Below are positions 18,237 to 26,760 of a DNA stretch of 64,000 nucleotides, one piece after another. The notes beneath the pieces were generated by a model. The model was not told the origin of the DNA, made no database searches, and worked only from the letters and a program-made list of their open reading frames with translations. The stretch is from Streptomyces iconiensis. GTDB lineage: Bacteria > Actinomycetota > Actinomycetes > Streptomycetales > Streptomycetaceae. The stretch covers positions 38,908 through 102,907 of the forward strand of contig NZ_JANCPR020000035.1 of assembly GCF_028657195.3 (NCBI RefSeq), read 5' to 3'. A program made the position numbers and the translations under genes. The stretch's first letter is position 1. Each line of letters opens with the position of its first letter.

Positions 18237-19139
18237 ATGGTCTACGAGCATCCTTTGGCCTACGTGCTGGGCCTTGAGGGCATCGCCCTGATGCGGGCGT
18301 TCGCCGGGGAGTACGACAGGGATTTCACCGAGGCGCGGATCGCCGAGGTGCGGCGGCTGCTGGACGACGCGTCGCTCGCGCACGGCGGCGTGGAAGCGGC
18401 CCGGCTGGAGCCGCCCGAGGGGTACGGGATCTGGGCGGACACGTACGACGCTCCCAACCCGGCCTTCGGCTTCGACGAGCCTCTGGTCACCCGGATCGCG
18501 GCGCGGCTGCCGAGCGGCGTCGCCCTGGACGCCGCGTGCGGCACGGGCCGGATCGCGGCGCTGCTGGCAGGGTACGGCCACCGGGTGCTGGGGGTGGACA
18601 GCTCGCCCGGGATGCTCGACCGCGCCCGCCTGCGCGTACCGGAGGGCGACTTCAGAGCCGGGGATCTGCGTGAACTGCCGGTGGACGACCGCGCGGTCGA
18701 CCTCGCCGTCTGCTCCCTGGCGCTGACGCACGTGCCCGAACTGCGGCCCGTGCTGGCCGAGTTCGCCAGGGTGCTGCAGCCTGGCGGGCAGCTGGTGCTG
18801 ACCGATGTCCACCCCGAGCGGGTGGCGCGGTGCATGATCCCGACCGTCCGCCGCCCGGACGGCAGCCCCGGCAGGCCGGCCTCCTACGTCCACCGCACGG
18901 GCGACTATCTCCGTGCCGCGCTCTCCGCCGGACTTCAGGTGTGCGCCTGCGACGAACCGGAGATGCCCCCGGCCGAACCGCGGGCACCCCGGGAGGAGCC
19001 GGACTGGCCGGGCCCGTGGGACGTGTGGCCATGGTCGCTGGCCGGGCTCGTGCGCGAGGCGGCGGACGCGGCCGGCGCGGGGGTTCCGGCCATGCTCCAG
19101 TGGCACTTCCGGAAGCCGGGGCCGCCCGGGGCCGACTGA
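18237..19139 (+). CDS. Class I SAM-dependent methyltransferase
   Basis: A 300-residue protein. The SAM-binding motif I is ALDAACGTGRIAALLAGYG near residue 97, followed by an acidic ribose-binding end of strand 2 (GVDSSPGML) and a motif IV region (VDLAVCSLALTHVP). About 85 residues precede the Rossmann core and could form the substrate lid. Nothing nearby fixes the substrate. It is transcribed towards the ABC transporter but separated from it by a repeat tract and a separate promoter region. Confidence 0.85.
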   Translation: MVYEHPLAYVLGLEGIALMRAFAGEYDRDFTEARIAEVRRLLDDASLAHGGVEAARLEPPEGYGIWADTYDAPNPAFGFDEPLVTRIAARLPSGVALDAACGTGRIAALLAGYGHRVLGVDSSPGMLDRARLRVPEGDFRAGDLRELPVDDRAVDLAVCSLALTHVPELRPVLAEFARVLQPGGQLVLTDVHPERVARCMIPTVRRPDGSPGRPASYVHRTGDYLRAALSAGLQVCACDEPEMPPAEPRAPREEPDWPGPWDVWPWSLAGLVREAADAAGAGVPAMLQWHFRKPGPPGAD

Positions 19140-19181
19140 CGGCGGCGCGTGCGGCTTTCCGGGGCCGACGGGGCCGGCTGG

Positions 19182-19250
19182 CCAACAGGGCAACAGGGCA
19201 ACAGGGCCAACAGGGCAACAGGGCCAACAGGGCCAACAGGGCAACAGGGT
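19182..19250 (+). repeat. 8-9 bp tandem repeat (CAACAGGGC)
   Basis: About nine imperfect copies of CAACAGGG(C/CC) lie between the methyltransferase and the ABC transporter operator. The tract is non-coding in the annotated direction. Units alternate between 8 and 9 bp, the pattern expected of slippage. Confidence 0.9.
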
Positions 19251-19311
19251 CCACCGGCCCAACCGGGTTCAATGCGGGCTGCGCACACGTCCGTTGGAGG
19301 TTCATGACTTC

Positions 19312-19344
19312 GTATACACAACGTGTATACCTGTCGTGTATAGT
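19312..19344 (+). promoter_or_regulatory. Operator/promoter of the ABC transporter operon
   Basis: GTATACAC-AAC-GTGTATAC (19312-19330) is a perfect 8-bp-arm inverted repeat. A third GTGTATA element follows at 19336-19342 and overlaps a plausible -10 hexamer, TATAGT (19339-19344). A repressor bound here would block the promoter 41 bp upstream of the ATPase start codon. No regulator gene is adjacent. Confidence 0.65.
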
Positions 19345-19384
19345 CGTCGTTGTGTTCGCCACCAGCCCTCCAAGGAGTACGTCC

Positions 19385-20125
19385 ATGACGGTGCCCGTAT
19401 CCGCTTCAGCTCCCGCGCCGGACCCGTCGGCGTCGGCTGAGGCCCTGCTCTTCGCCCAGGGGCTCCGTAAGACCTACGGCCCGACCGCGGCGCTGGACGG
19501 GGCCGACTTCACCATCCGTTCCGGCGAGGTCGTCGCCGTGATGGGGCCCTCGGGGTCGGGCAAGTCCACGCTGCTGCACTGCCTCGCGGGCATCGTCCCG
19601 GTCGATGAGGGCACCGTGCGCTATCAGGGCCGGGAGCTGTCCTCGCTCTCCGACGCCGAGCGCAGCGAGCTGCGCAGGGGCGACTTCGGGTTCGTGTTCC
19701 AGTTCGGCCAGTTGGTGCCCGAGCTGACCTGCCTGGAGAACGCGGCGCTGCCCGTACGCCTCGCGGGCGCGGGCCGCAAGGAGGCCGAGGAGCGGGCGAG
19801 GGAGTGGCTGGTGCGGCTGGAGGTCGACGAGGTGCGCCACCACAGGCCGGGGCAGGTCTCCGGCGGCCAGGGCCAGCGCGTGGCGATAGCCAGGGCGCTC
19901 GCCGCGGGCCCCCGGCTCGTCTTCGCCGACGAGCCGACCGGCGCGCTGGACTCCCTCAACGGCAGGCGGGTCATGGAACTGCTGGGCTCGGCCGCCCGGG
20001 AAACCGGAGCGGCTGTCGTCCTGGTCACGCACGAGTCGCGGGTCGCCGCGTACGCCGACCGCGAAGTGGTCGTGCGTGACGGCAAGGCATACGAGCAGGC
20101 GACCACAGCAGGGGGCGTCGCATGA
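19385..20125 (+). CDS. ABC transporter ATP-binding protein (MacB/LolD type)
   Basis: A 246-residue ATPase with Walker A GPSGSGKST, signature VSGGQGQRVAIARAL, Walker B RLVFADEPTGALD and the H-loop LVTHES. The ADEPTGALD form and the FtsX-type partner place it in the MacB/LolD/BceA group. The ATG at 19385 is used because AAGGAG lies 7 bp upstream; the open frame extends further but through the repeat tract. It overlaps the permease gene by 4 bp. These systems usually handle antimicrobial peptide resistance, lipoprotein or substrate efflux; the substrate here is unknown. Confidence 0.93.
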   Translation: MTVPVSASAPAPDPSASAEALLFAQGLRKTYGPTAALDGADFTIRSGEVVAVMGPSGSGKSTLLHCLAGIVPVDEGTVRYQGRELSSLSDAERSELRRGDFGFVFQFGQLVPELTCLENAALPVRLAGAGRKEAEERAREWLVRLEVDEVRHHRPGQVSGGQGQRVAIARALAAGPRLVFADEPTGALDSLNGRRVMELLGSAARETGAAVVLVTHESRVAAYADREVVVRDGKAYEQATTAGGVA

Positions 20126-22515
20126 GCGGGCGCACACAAGGCAGAGGCATGCGCGGATGGGCCCGCGATCTCGTGATGGGAGGCAGGTTCGCCGTCGCGG
20201 GAGGCCGCCAGGGCTGGGTCCGTACGATCCTCACGGCCGTCGGCGTCGCTTTCGCCGTCACGGTGATGCTGCTGGCCGCCTCGTTGCCGAACCTCCTGCA
20301 CGAGCGGGACGCGCGCGCGGATGCCCGTACGCAGGGTCCAGGAACGGCCTCGGTCGACGGGCCCAAGCGCAGCGACACCTCGCTCCTCATGGACTCGGCG
20401 AGCACCACCTTCCATGGGCAGGCCATCGTCGGCAAGTCGCTCCAGGCCGAGGGGAGTTCCCCGAAGCTCCCGCCAGGTGTCGACAAGCTGCCCGGGCCCG
20501 GCGAGATGGTGGTCTCGCCCGCGCTGAAGAAGCTGCTGGAGAGCCCCGAGGCCAAGGAGCTGGACCGGCGTCTGGACGGCCGTGTCGTCGGCACGATCGG
20601 CCAGGACGGGTTGCTCAAGCCGACAGAACTCGTCTTCTACATGGGTTCCGACACACTCGGTGGCGCGGGCAGTACGGCCCAGCGCCTCGACGGTTTCGGC
20701 GGCGCCATGGAGGACGAGCCACTGCCGCCCGTCGCGCTGCTGTTGGTCGTCGTCGCCTGCGTCGTGCTCCTGCTGCCCGTGGGCGCCTTCGTCGCCACAG
20801 CGGCCAGATTCGGCGGCGAACAGCGCGACCAACGGCTCGCCGCGCTGCGGCTGGTGGGTGCGGACACCGCCATGGCGCACCGGATGGCGGCGGGGGAATC
20901 GCTGGTCGGAGCCCTGTTCGGACTGGTACTCGGCTCGGGCCTCTTCCTCGCGGGGCGCGCGCTGATCGGGCGGGTCGCGGTCGGTGAGATCAGCGTCTTC
21001 CCGAGCGACGTGTCACCCAGTCCGGGCATCGTCACGCTGATCGCGCTCGGCGTGCCCGTGATGGTCGTCGCCTCCGCGCTGCTGGCCATGCGCGGGATCG
21101 CCGTGGAACCGCTCGGCGTGGTGCGGCAGGCCGCCCCCCGCGGGCGCCGGCTGTGGTGGCGGCTGCTGGCACCCGTGGCCGGACTCGCGCTGCTGTACCC
21201 GCTCGCCGGTTCGGCGGCCGGCAAGGAAGGCGGCGTCGACAAGACACAGACGGCGGCGGGCATCATTCTCCTGCTGAGCGGCGTCGCGCTGCTGCTGCCC
21301 TGGGCCGTGGAGCGGCTCGTCGGCGCGATGCGCGGCGGTCCACTCTCCTGGCAGCTCGCGACCCGCCGCCTCCAGCTCAGCGGCAGCTCGTCGACCCGCG
21401 CCATCAGCGGCATCACCATCGCGGTCGCCGGGGCCATCGCGCTCCAGATGTTCTTCGCCGGCGCGAGCTCCGCATCCGGTGCGAGCACCGGCGACCAGCC
21501 GTCACGGAACCGGCTGAACGTGGCCGCCTTCACCGCCACCGGCGATCAACGGGGCGCCGAGGATCTGGAGCGCCGGCTTGCGCGCACCAAGGGAGTGCGC
21601 GACTCCATCGGATATCTGGAGTCCTACGAGGAACTGGCAGGCAAGGGCGAGACGTACGCCAGCGTCATCGTCGCCGACTGCGCCACGCTCAAGAAGCTCG
21701 CCAGGATCGGCCCGTGCGCCGACGGGCAGGTCTTCCGCGGGAAGTCGAAGCACAAGGAAGCGGACTCCGTGCTCCCCAAGCCCGGCGAAAAACTCCGCTT
21801 CGCCTCCGACGAGCAGTCCTCAGGGCCCGGGTCCGGCGCCGGGAGCGAAGCCAAGGGCAAGGACAGCCACGGGGACGGATGGACCGTACCTGCGGACGCC
21901 CGTACGGTCGAGAGCCGCACGCACTGGTGGGAAGGCCCGGGGAACGCGCTGCTCCTCACGCCGTCGGCGCTGGCCCTCGACCGGCTGGACAACCCGACGT
22001 TCACCGGCTGGGTGCGTACCGACCCCGGCGAGCCCGAGGCGGGGGAGTACGTCAACACGACCGTCTTCCACTTCGATCCGGCGTACTCGGTGCTGACCGA
22101 GGGGGAAGAGCAGGCGGAGGACACGATGGCGGCCCTGGGCCGTGCCATCGTGGCGGGAGCCGCCGTGATCATGGGCCTGATAGGCGCCAGCATGGTCGTC
22201 TCCACGGTCGAGCAACTGCGGTCCAGCAGACGTCAGTTGGCCGTTCTGGTGGCCTTCGGTACCCCGCGCTCGGCGCTCGGCGCCTCGGTGCTGTGGCAGA
22301 CCGCGGTGCCGGTGGCGCTGGGGCTGACGATGGCCGCGGGATTCGGCACCCTGCTCGGCTGGGTGCTGCTGAGGCTGGTACGCGAGCCGGTCACGGACTG
22401 GCTGGCTTTCCTGCCCATGGTGGGCATCGGCGCGGGCGTCGTAGCCCTCGCCACCCTCGGCACCCTCCCGGTCCTCTGGCGCTTGATGCGCCCCGAGGGC
22501 CTGCGCACCGAATAG
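20122..22515 (+). CDS. FtsX-like ABC transporter permease
   Basis: A 797-residue membrane protein with two FtsX-type halves. The first has one membrane segment near residue 35 (ILTAVGVAFAVTVMLLAAS), an extracytoplasmic domain, then a segment group near residues 205-425. A second, longer extracytoplasmic domain (about residues 445-660) precedes three C-terminal segments starting near residue 672 (AIVAGAAVIMGLIGASMVV). The charged insert at about residues 560-590 (SSGPGSGAGSEAKGKDSHG) is low complexity. It pairs with the upstream ATPase. The operon ends at a strong hairpin. Confidence 0.92.
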   Translation: MSGRTQGRGMRGWARDLVMGGRFAVAGGRQGWVRTILTAVGVAFAVTVMLLAASLPNLLHERDARADARTQGPGTASVDGPKRSDTSLLMDSASTTFHGQAIVGKSLQAEGSSPKLPPGVDKLPGPGEMVVSPALKKLLESPEAKELDRRLDGRVVGTIGQDGLLKPTELVFYMGSDTLGGAGSTAQRLDGFGGAMEDEPLPPVALLLVVVACVVLLLPVGAFVATAARFGGEQRDQRLAALRLVGADTAMAHRMAAGESLVGALFGLVLGSGLFLAGRALIGRVAVGEISVFPSDVSPSPGIVTLIALGVPVMVVASALLAMRGIAVEPLGVVRQAAPRGRRLWWRLLAPVAGLALLYPLAGSAAGKEGGVDKTQTAAGIILLLSGVALLLPWAVERLVGAMRGGPLSWQLATRRLQLSGSSSTRAISGITIAVAGAIALQMFFAGASSASGASTGDQPSRNRLNVAAFTATGDQRGAEDLERRLARTKGVRDSIGYLESYEELAGKGETYASVIVADCATLKKLARIGPCADGQVFRGKSKHKEADSVLPKPGEKLRFASDEQSSGPGSGAGSEAKGKDSHGDGWTVPADARTVESRTHWWEGPGNALLLTPSALALDRLDNPTFTGWVRTDPGEPEAGEYVNTTVFHFDPAYSVLTEGEEQAEDTMAALGRAIVAGAAVIMGLIGASMVVSTVEQLRSSRRQLAVLVAFGTPRSALGASVLWQTAVPVALGLTMAAGFGTLLGWVLLRLVREPVTDWLAFLPMVGIGAGVVALATLGTLPVLWRLMRPEGLRTE

Positions 22516-22533
22516 CCCCACCCCCGCCGCACC

Positions 22534-22576
22534 CACACCGCGCCCGCCCCTTCGCCGGGGCGGGCCCCGCGGTGTG
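22534..22576. terminator. Strong bidirectional hairpin between convergent genes
   Basis: CACACCGC plus GCCCGCCCC pairs with GGGGCGGGC plus GCGGTGTG around a TTCGCC loop, with a three-base bulge. It sits 18 bp after the permease stop and serves the leftward MASE1 gene less directly. Confidence 0.8.
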
Positions 22577-22604
22577 CGTGCGGGGAGCCGGTGCTTCGCC
22601 GGCC

Positions 22605-22660
22605 GGCGCACGGGCGCCCCGGAGCACAGGGCGGCGCACGGGGGCCCCGGAGCACGGGGC
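22605..22660. repeat. Two 28-bp direct repeats
   Basis: GGCGCACGGGCGCCCCGGAG plus CACAGGGC is followed directly by a second copy with two mismatches. Further CGGGG/CACAGGGCGGG fragments trail to about 22675. The tract fills the convergent gap downstream of the terminator. Confidence 0.75.
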
Positions 22661-22753
22661 GGGGGGCACAGGGCGGGAGTACGGGCTCCGGCGTACTGGC
22701 CGGGCAGTGCTGGCCGGCCTGGCGTGCCGGCGGGGCGTACCTGACGGGCGAGT

Positions 22754-23737
22754 TCAGGGGCCGCGGCGGCGGCGTGGGGTGAGGCGGTCGACCATTTCGG
22801 CGAGTTCCACGCACGCCTGCTCGATCTTGCGCTGCGTGTTCCGCTTCTCCGCCGTGATGGCGGCCAGCAGCAGCGCGGTCAGCGCGGCCGAACCGTTGAG
22901 CGCCTGGAGACTGATCATTCCCTCGATGAGCGTGTGCTCGGAGAAGGGCCCCACCTGGTCGGTCGCCGCCACGGTTGCCGCAACCGACACGATGCCGGTG
23001 CAGAACGCGCCGCCCGCCAGCCGGAACCGCAGCGCGGCCCAGGTCAGCAGGGGAAAGACGAGGAACAGCAGGTTGATGGGGCTGCGCGTGGACGCGATCG
23101 CCACGACGGCGGTCGCGACCAGCAGCGTGAGGACCTCCAGCACCTGCGGCACGTTCCGTGGCGGGCGCACCGTGCGCACCGCCAGCAGCAGCGGTGTCAC
23201 CACCAGCACCCCCACGGCATCACCGGCCCACCACGCCGACCACACGGGCCAGAAGGCCGCCGCGTCGATGTTCCCGTTGGCCAGCAGCATTCCCGTACCG
23301 AACGTCGGGCTCGTCAGCATCCCCGCGAACGCGCCGAGGAAGACGAGCAAGGCGCCGTCCCGCAGCCGGTCCAGTTCCACGCGGAACCCCGTATGGCGCA
23401 GCAGGAGGAAGGAGACGTACGGCGCGAGCGTGTTGCCCGCGATGAAGCCCAGGCTGGTCGGGTTGAGGCTGCTCATCCTGGCCGCCACGAGGAGTGCGCC
23501 CAGCATGACGCCAGGCAGCACCCGGCCGCCCCAGAGCAGCAGGGCGCTCACGGCAATCCCCGTGGGCGGCCAGAACGGGGTGACGACGGCGCCCTCCACA
23601 ATCACCTGCCGCACCAGCCCCAGACCCCCGGCCGCGTAGTAGCTCAGGGCGATGACCAGCACGCGCAGACAGTCCGCGATGATCCGCCGGCTCCGGCTCG
23701 TGCCCGCAGTCGTCTCCTGGTGCTCCACACCGGTCAT
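22754..23737 (-). CDS. MASE1 domain integral membrane sensor
   Basis: A 327-residue protein, nearly all membrane-embedded, with about eight hydrophobic segments. The MASE1 hallmark (GGLGLVRQVIVEGAVVTPFW then PPTGIAVSALLLWG) lies near residues 35-70. MASE1 domains are sensory anchors usually fused to histidine kinase, GGDEF or SpoIIE domains. Here only a short tail (EKRNTQRKIEQACVELAEM) follows the last segment. The start at 23737 is taken from the ATG of MTGVEHQETT; the longer frame upstream is low-complexity Arg/Gly. The SpoIIE phosphatase gene lies 197 bp upstream on the same strand and is the likely partner. Confidence 0.85.
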   Translation of the reverse strand: MTGVEHQETTAGTSRSRRIIADCLRVLVIALSYYAAGGLGLVRQVIVEGAVVTPFWPPTGIAVSALLLWGGRVLPGVMLGALLVAARMSSLNPTSLGFIAGNTLAPYVSFLLLRHTGFRVELDRLRDGALLVFLGAFAGMLTSPTFGTGMLLANGNIDAAAFWPVWSAWWAGDAVGVLVVTPLLLAVRTVRPPRNVPQVLEVLTLLVATAVVAIASTRSPINLLFLVFPLLTWAALRFRLAGGAFCTGIVSVAATVAATDQVGPFSEHTLIEGMISLQALNGSAALTALLLAAITAEKRNTQRKIEQACVELAEMVDRLTPRRRRGP

Positions 23738-23934
23738 CAGACAACGAGCCGCGCGCGCACGCGACCGCGTGACACGCGCCTCCACCCCACCGTTCCCACC
23801 AACCCCACCCCAACCGGCCTCCCCGCCTCCCCCGAAGCCCGCCCGACAAGCACGACGGACGACCCCTCCGACGACGAGAGGTCTCCCCTCCGGCGGGCGG
23901 CAGCGTCTCGGTGGGTGTGGGTGTCTCCGCCGCC

Positions 23935-24777
23935 CTACGACACCTCCGGCGCACCGCGGCTCAGCACGAGTACGGCGGCGTCGTCGCTGTGTCCGGTCAT
24001 CTCGGCGACCTCCATCACTTTGTCGGCCACCTCTTCCGTGTCCAGGGACAGGGACTCCTGCAGGATGCGTGCCACGGTGCCGAGGCCCTCGTCTATGGAG
24101 AAGGTCGGTCCCTCGACGACCCCGTCGGTGAGCAGGGCGACCATGCCGTGCGGGGGGAAGGTGTGCTGCGTGACGGGGTAGCGCTCGCCCGACTGGACCG
24201 CCAGGGGTGGCCCGCCCGGGTCCTCGATCACGCCGGACCCGCCGTCCTCGTGAGCCCAGACCGCACTGGTGTGCCCCGCCCTGGCGCTCCACACTTGCCA
24301 TGTCCGCGGGTCCACCCGCAGAAAGCTGCACGTGGCGAAGAGCGGACTGTCCAGGGCGATCAGCAGATCGTTGGCCGTACTCAGGACATCGCCCGGATCG
24401 GCGGAAGCGGTCGCCGCGACGGCGCGCAGCACGATCCGGATCTGGCCCATGAAGGCGGCGGCATCCACGTCGTGCCCCTGCACATCGCCGATGGAGAGGG
24501 CGAGGCAGTCGTTGTCCAGGAGGAAGGCGTCGTACCAGTCGCCTCCGATGTCGAGCCCATGCCTGGCGGGCGCGTACCGCGCGGCGACGCGCAGCTCCGG
24601 AACGTCCGGAAGCGTACGGGGCAGCATGCCCCGCTGCAGTGCCTCGGCCAGCTCGACCCGGGCGCGCTGGCGCTCGATCTCCTCCCGCGCCCGCGCCGTC
24701 AGCTCGCCGAGCTGCGACAGAAGATCGTCGGCGTTCGCCGGGCGCGGGTTCCGTTGTCGACGCCGGTACCGGGGCAT
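23935..24777 (-). CDS. SpoIIE/RsbU-type PP2C serine phosphatase
   Basis: A 280-residue phosphatase. The metal-binding and catalytic motifs are visible: LDIGGDWYDAFLLDND, SIGDVQGHDVDAAAFMGQ, LLTDGVVEGP and GHSDDAAVLVL. An N-terminal coiled stretch (LTARAREEIERQRARVELAEALQ) precedes LLPRTLP-type QRGMLPRTLPDVP, the usual entry of RsbU-like phosphatases. It should dephosphorylate an anti-sigma-factor antagonist. No sensor domain is fused. The MASE1 gene immediately downstream may supply sensing. Confidence 0.93.
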   Translation of the reverse strand: MPRYRRRQRNPRPANADDLLSQLGELTARAREEIERQRARVELAEALQRGMLPRTLPDVPELRVAARYAPARHGLDIGGDWYDAFLLDNDCLALSIGDVQGHDVDAAAFMGQIRIVLRAVAATASADPGDVLSTANDLLIALDSPLFATCSFLRVDPRTWQVWSARAGHTSAVWAHEDGGSGVIEDPGGPPLAVQSGERYPVTQHTFPPHGMVALLTDGVVEGPTFSIDEGLGTVARILQESLSLDTEEVADKVMEVAEMTGHSDDAAVLVLSRGAPEVS

Positions 24778-24953
24778 GCCCTCAGATTAGGTACACCCTC
24801 TCCACACCGCCCGTCGGCTCCCCCCGAGGGCCCGGGGCATCGGATGGCGCACGGAAGGTTACGGAAAGTGGGCGCAGCCGACTCCGGGCCGGAGGCACCT
24901 CGAAGCACCGTCCACGCCATCCCCGGGGCCTTCCCGTGGCCGGTTCCCGCGGT

Positions 24954-26084
24954 TCAGCCGGTCCGCAGGCGGACGGTGCTCTTCTCGGCCAGTGGCGAGT
25001 GGTACTCGGTGAACAGCTTGCCGACGAGTTCGCCCCTGCTGGAGACACCGACCTTCTCGAAGACCGCCTTGATGTGGTCGCGGACGGTGTGCGGCGACAG
25101 ATGCAGTTGCGCGGCGATCTCGCCCGTAGGCAGCCCGCGGGCGATGTACTGGGTCACTTCGGTTTCGCGAGCGGTCAGCTCGTAGGCATCGACGATGAGC
25201 GGCACGATCTCCGAGGACTTCGCCGGCTCCATCACCACGGCGGAGGAGCCCAGTTGGCCGTCGGCATCGCGCAGGCACGACGCGTGGCACACGAGCCAGC
25301 GACCTGACCGGTTCCTGACCCTGGCGCGGGCCTGCCCTCGGTCACGTTCCTGCGCTACCGCACGTGCCTTCAGCGCGATCGCCTGTATCCAGGCCGGGAC
25401 ACGGATCCCCTGAGGCGAGGCGATCGCCGGCCCTTCCGGCAGGCCGTCGAGGTAGCCGAGGGCTTCGTCGTTGGCCGACAGCAGACGGCCTTCCGCGCTG
25501 AACAGCAGCAGTCCAGGGCCGTGCGGGGAGTCGGGCAGGGCGTGCGGTGCGGGTTCGGCGAACGAGCGCAGCTGCTTGGCGAGCGGAGAGAGCAAAGAAG
25601 CGATCAGCTTGGTCTCAGCCGCGTCGAAGGCCGCACGGCCCTTCGTTCTGAAGAGGCTGATGTGGCCCTGCGGGTGGCCGCCGACGCGCAGTACAGCGCG
25701 CAACTCGTCCTGGAAGCCGCGAGGCCGCATGAAGGACCGATACAGCGTGCTGCGTGCGGGGAGGTCTCCGGTGGTCTCGCGGAGTCCGGCCACAGGTACC
25801 GGAGCCCGAGCCAGATCACGGAACAGGTTCACGTTCTCGGTGAACAGTTCGGTCTCCCAGTAGACGGCGCAACCGCTCTCGTCGAGGTTCTCCGCTCGGA
25901 TCGGTGCGGTCATCATGCCGGTCACCGGGTCCGTGACGCGCCAGACGGCCGCGTCGTACGGCAGGAGGCGCCGCAGTTGGGAGGACGCCTCGGCGAACAT
26001 GCCGAGTGCGTCGGTGGCCTTGGCGGACCGGGAGAGCAGCTCTGCTCGGCCTATGGCGATGCGGGATGGAGCCGAACTGGTCAT
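24954..26084 (-). CDS. LuxR family transcriptional regulator with GAF/PAS-like N-terminus
   Basis: A 376-residue regulator. The C-terminal LuxR helix-turn-helix is LTARETEVTQYIARGLPTGE followed by IAAQLHLSPHTVRDHIKAVF. The first ~200 residues look GAF-like (LRRLLPYDAAVWRVTDP). A PAS-like patch, LLLFSAEGRLLSANDEALGY, lies near residue 185. No phosphoacceptor receiver domain and no ATPase are present, so it is probably ligand-responsive. It is divergent from the truncated flavoprotein/MFS pair and could control that exporter. Confidence 0.88.
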   Translation of the reverse strand: MTSSAPSRIAIGRAELLSRSAKATDALGMFAEASSQLRRLLPYDAAVWRVTDPVTGMMTAPIRAENLDESGCAVYWETELFTENVNLFRDLARAPVPVAGLRETTGDLPARSTLYRSFMRPRGFQDELRAVLRVGGHPQGHISLFRTKGRAAFDAAETKLIASLLSPLAKQLRSFAEPAPHALPDSPHGPGLLLFSAEGRLLSANDEALGYLDGLPEGPAIASPQGIRVPAWIQAIALKARAVAQERDRGQARARVRNRSGRWLVCHASCLRDADGQLGSSAVVMEPAKSSEIVPLIVDAYELTARETEVTQYIARGLPTGEIAAQLHLSPHTVRDHIKAVFEKVGVSSRGELVGKLFTEYHSPLAEKSTVRLRTG

Positions 26085-26148
26085 TGGAGAACTCCGGACG
26101 GGCAGTCGGCAATGAAACAGGAAGTCTCACGGCGCGAGCCGTAAGAAT

Positions 26149-26168
26149 CTCCCCCGTTCACGGGGGAG
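26149..26168. promoter_or_regulatory. Perfect 8-bp hairpin in a divergent promoter region
   Basis: CTCCCCCG-TTCA-CGGGGGAG lies in the 217-bp gap between the leftward LuxR gene and the rightward oxidoreductase remnant. Both genes are transcribed away from it, so it is more likely an operator or a 5'-leader hairpin than a terminator. Confidence 0.5.
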
Positions 26169-26301
26169 AGCGTCAACTGAGGACTCTCCCAGTCACGGCC
26201 CTCGCTTCCTACCCCTCATCCGAGGGGGGCGGTCCCAGAGGGGCCCTTCAACCGGGGGATGGGGCGCGGAATCCGGGGCGAGAACACTGCTGTTCATCGT
26301 C

Positions 26302-26760
26302 GTGGCGCCGGCAGAAGGCGCGATGCGGGAACCGGAGAAGGCGGGACCGTTGACAGAACAGCAAGGACACCCCTGGGGTACGAAGGCGGCCATGGACCGC
26401 CTCACCGCGCGGCCGAAGAGGGAGGCGTACATCCCCGACCGGCCCGGGTACGACCGGGAACTCCCGGGGTTCCGCCGGATCGCGGAGGGCCGGCCCGCCG
26501 TGGTCGTCGCGGCGCCGGAGCCCGGTGACGGGAGCGCCGCGGTGTCCTTCGCCTGCGGGTTCGGACCGCCGGTCGCGGTCCGGGCCACAGGGCACGGCAT
26601 CGTGGCCCCGGCGGAGGGCGGCGTGGTGATCACCACGCGGTGGACGGGCGCGGTCCCCACTGGCGCGCACCCGCGTACCGCGTATGCCGAGGCCGGTACC
26701 CGGCGGCGCCAGGTGGCCTCGGCTGCGGCCCGCTGCGCACTCGCCCCGGAGTCCTCGTGA
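26302..26760 (+). pseudogene. Truncated FAD-linked (PCMH/BBE-type) oxidoreductase
   Basis: A 152-residue N-terminal fragment of the flavoprotein family that includes berberine-bridge-like oxidases. The recognisable run is DRLTARPKREAYIPDRPGYD, RPAVVVAAPEPGDGSAAVSF, VAVRATGHG and GGVVITTRW, then VEAGxRWRQV-like AEAGTRRRQVASAAARCALAPE. The frame stops exactly where the family continues with its GSSPxxGVVGYTLGGG region, so the rest of the FAD and substrate domains (about 300 residues) is missing. Its last codon overlaps the GTG of the MFS gene, suggesting a deletion or frameshift that left the fragment as a translational leader. A start at 26323 is also possible. Confidence 0.7.

Noticed and set aside
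19182..19250. CAACAGGG repeats considered as a CRISPR array
   Set aside because: Units are 8-9 bp and contiguous, with no unique spacers and no cas genes in the window.
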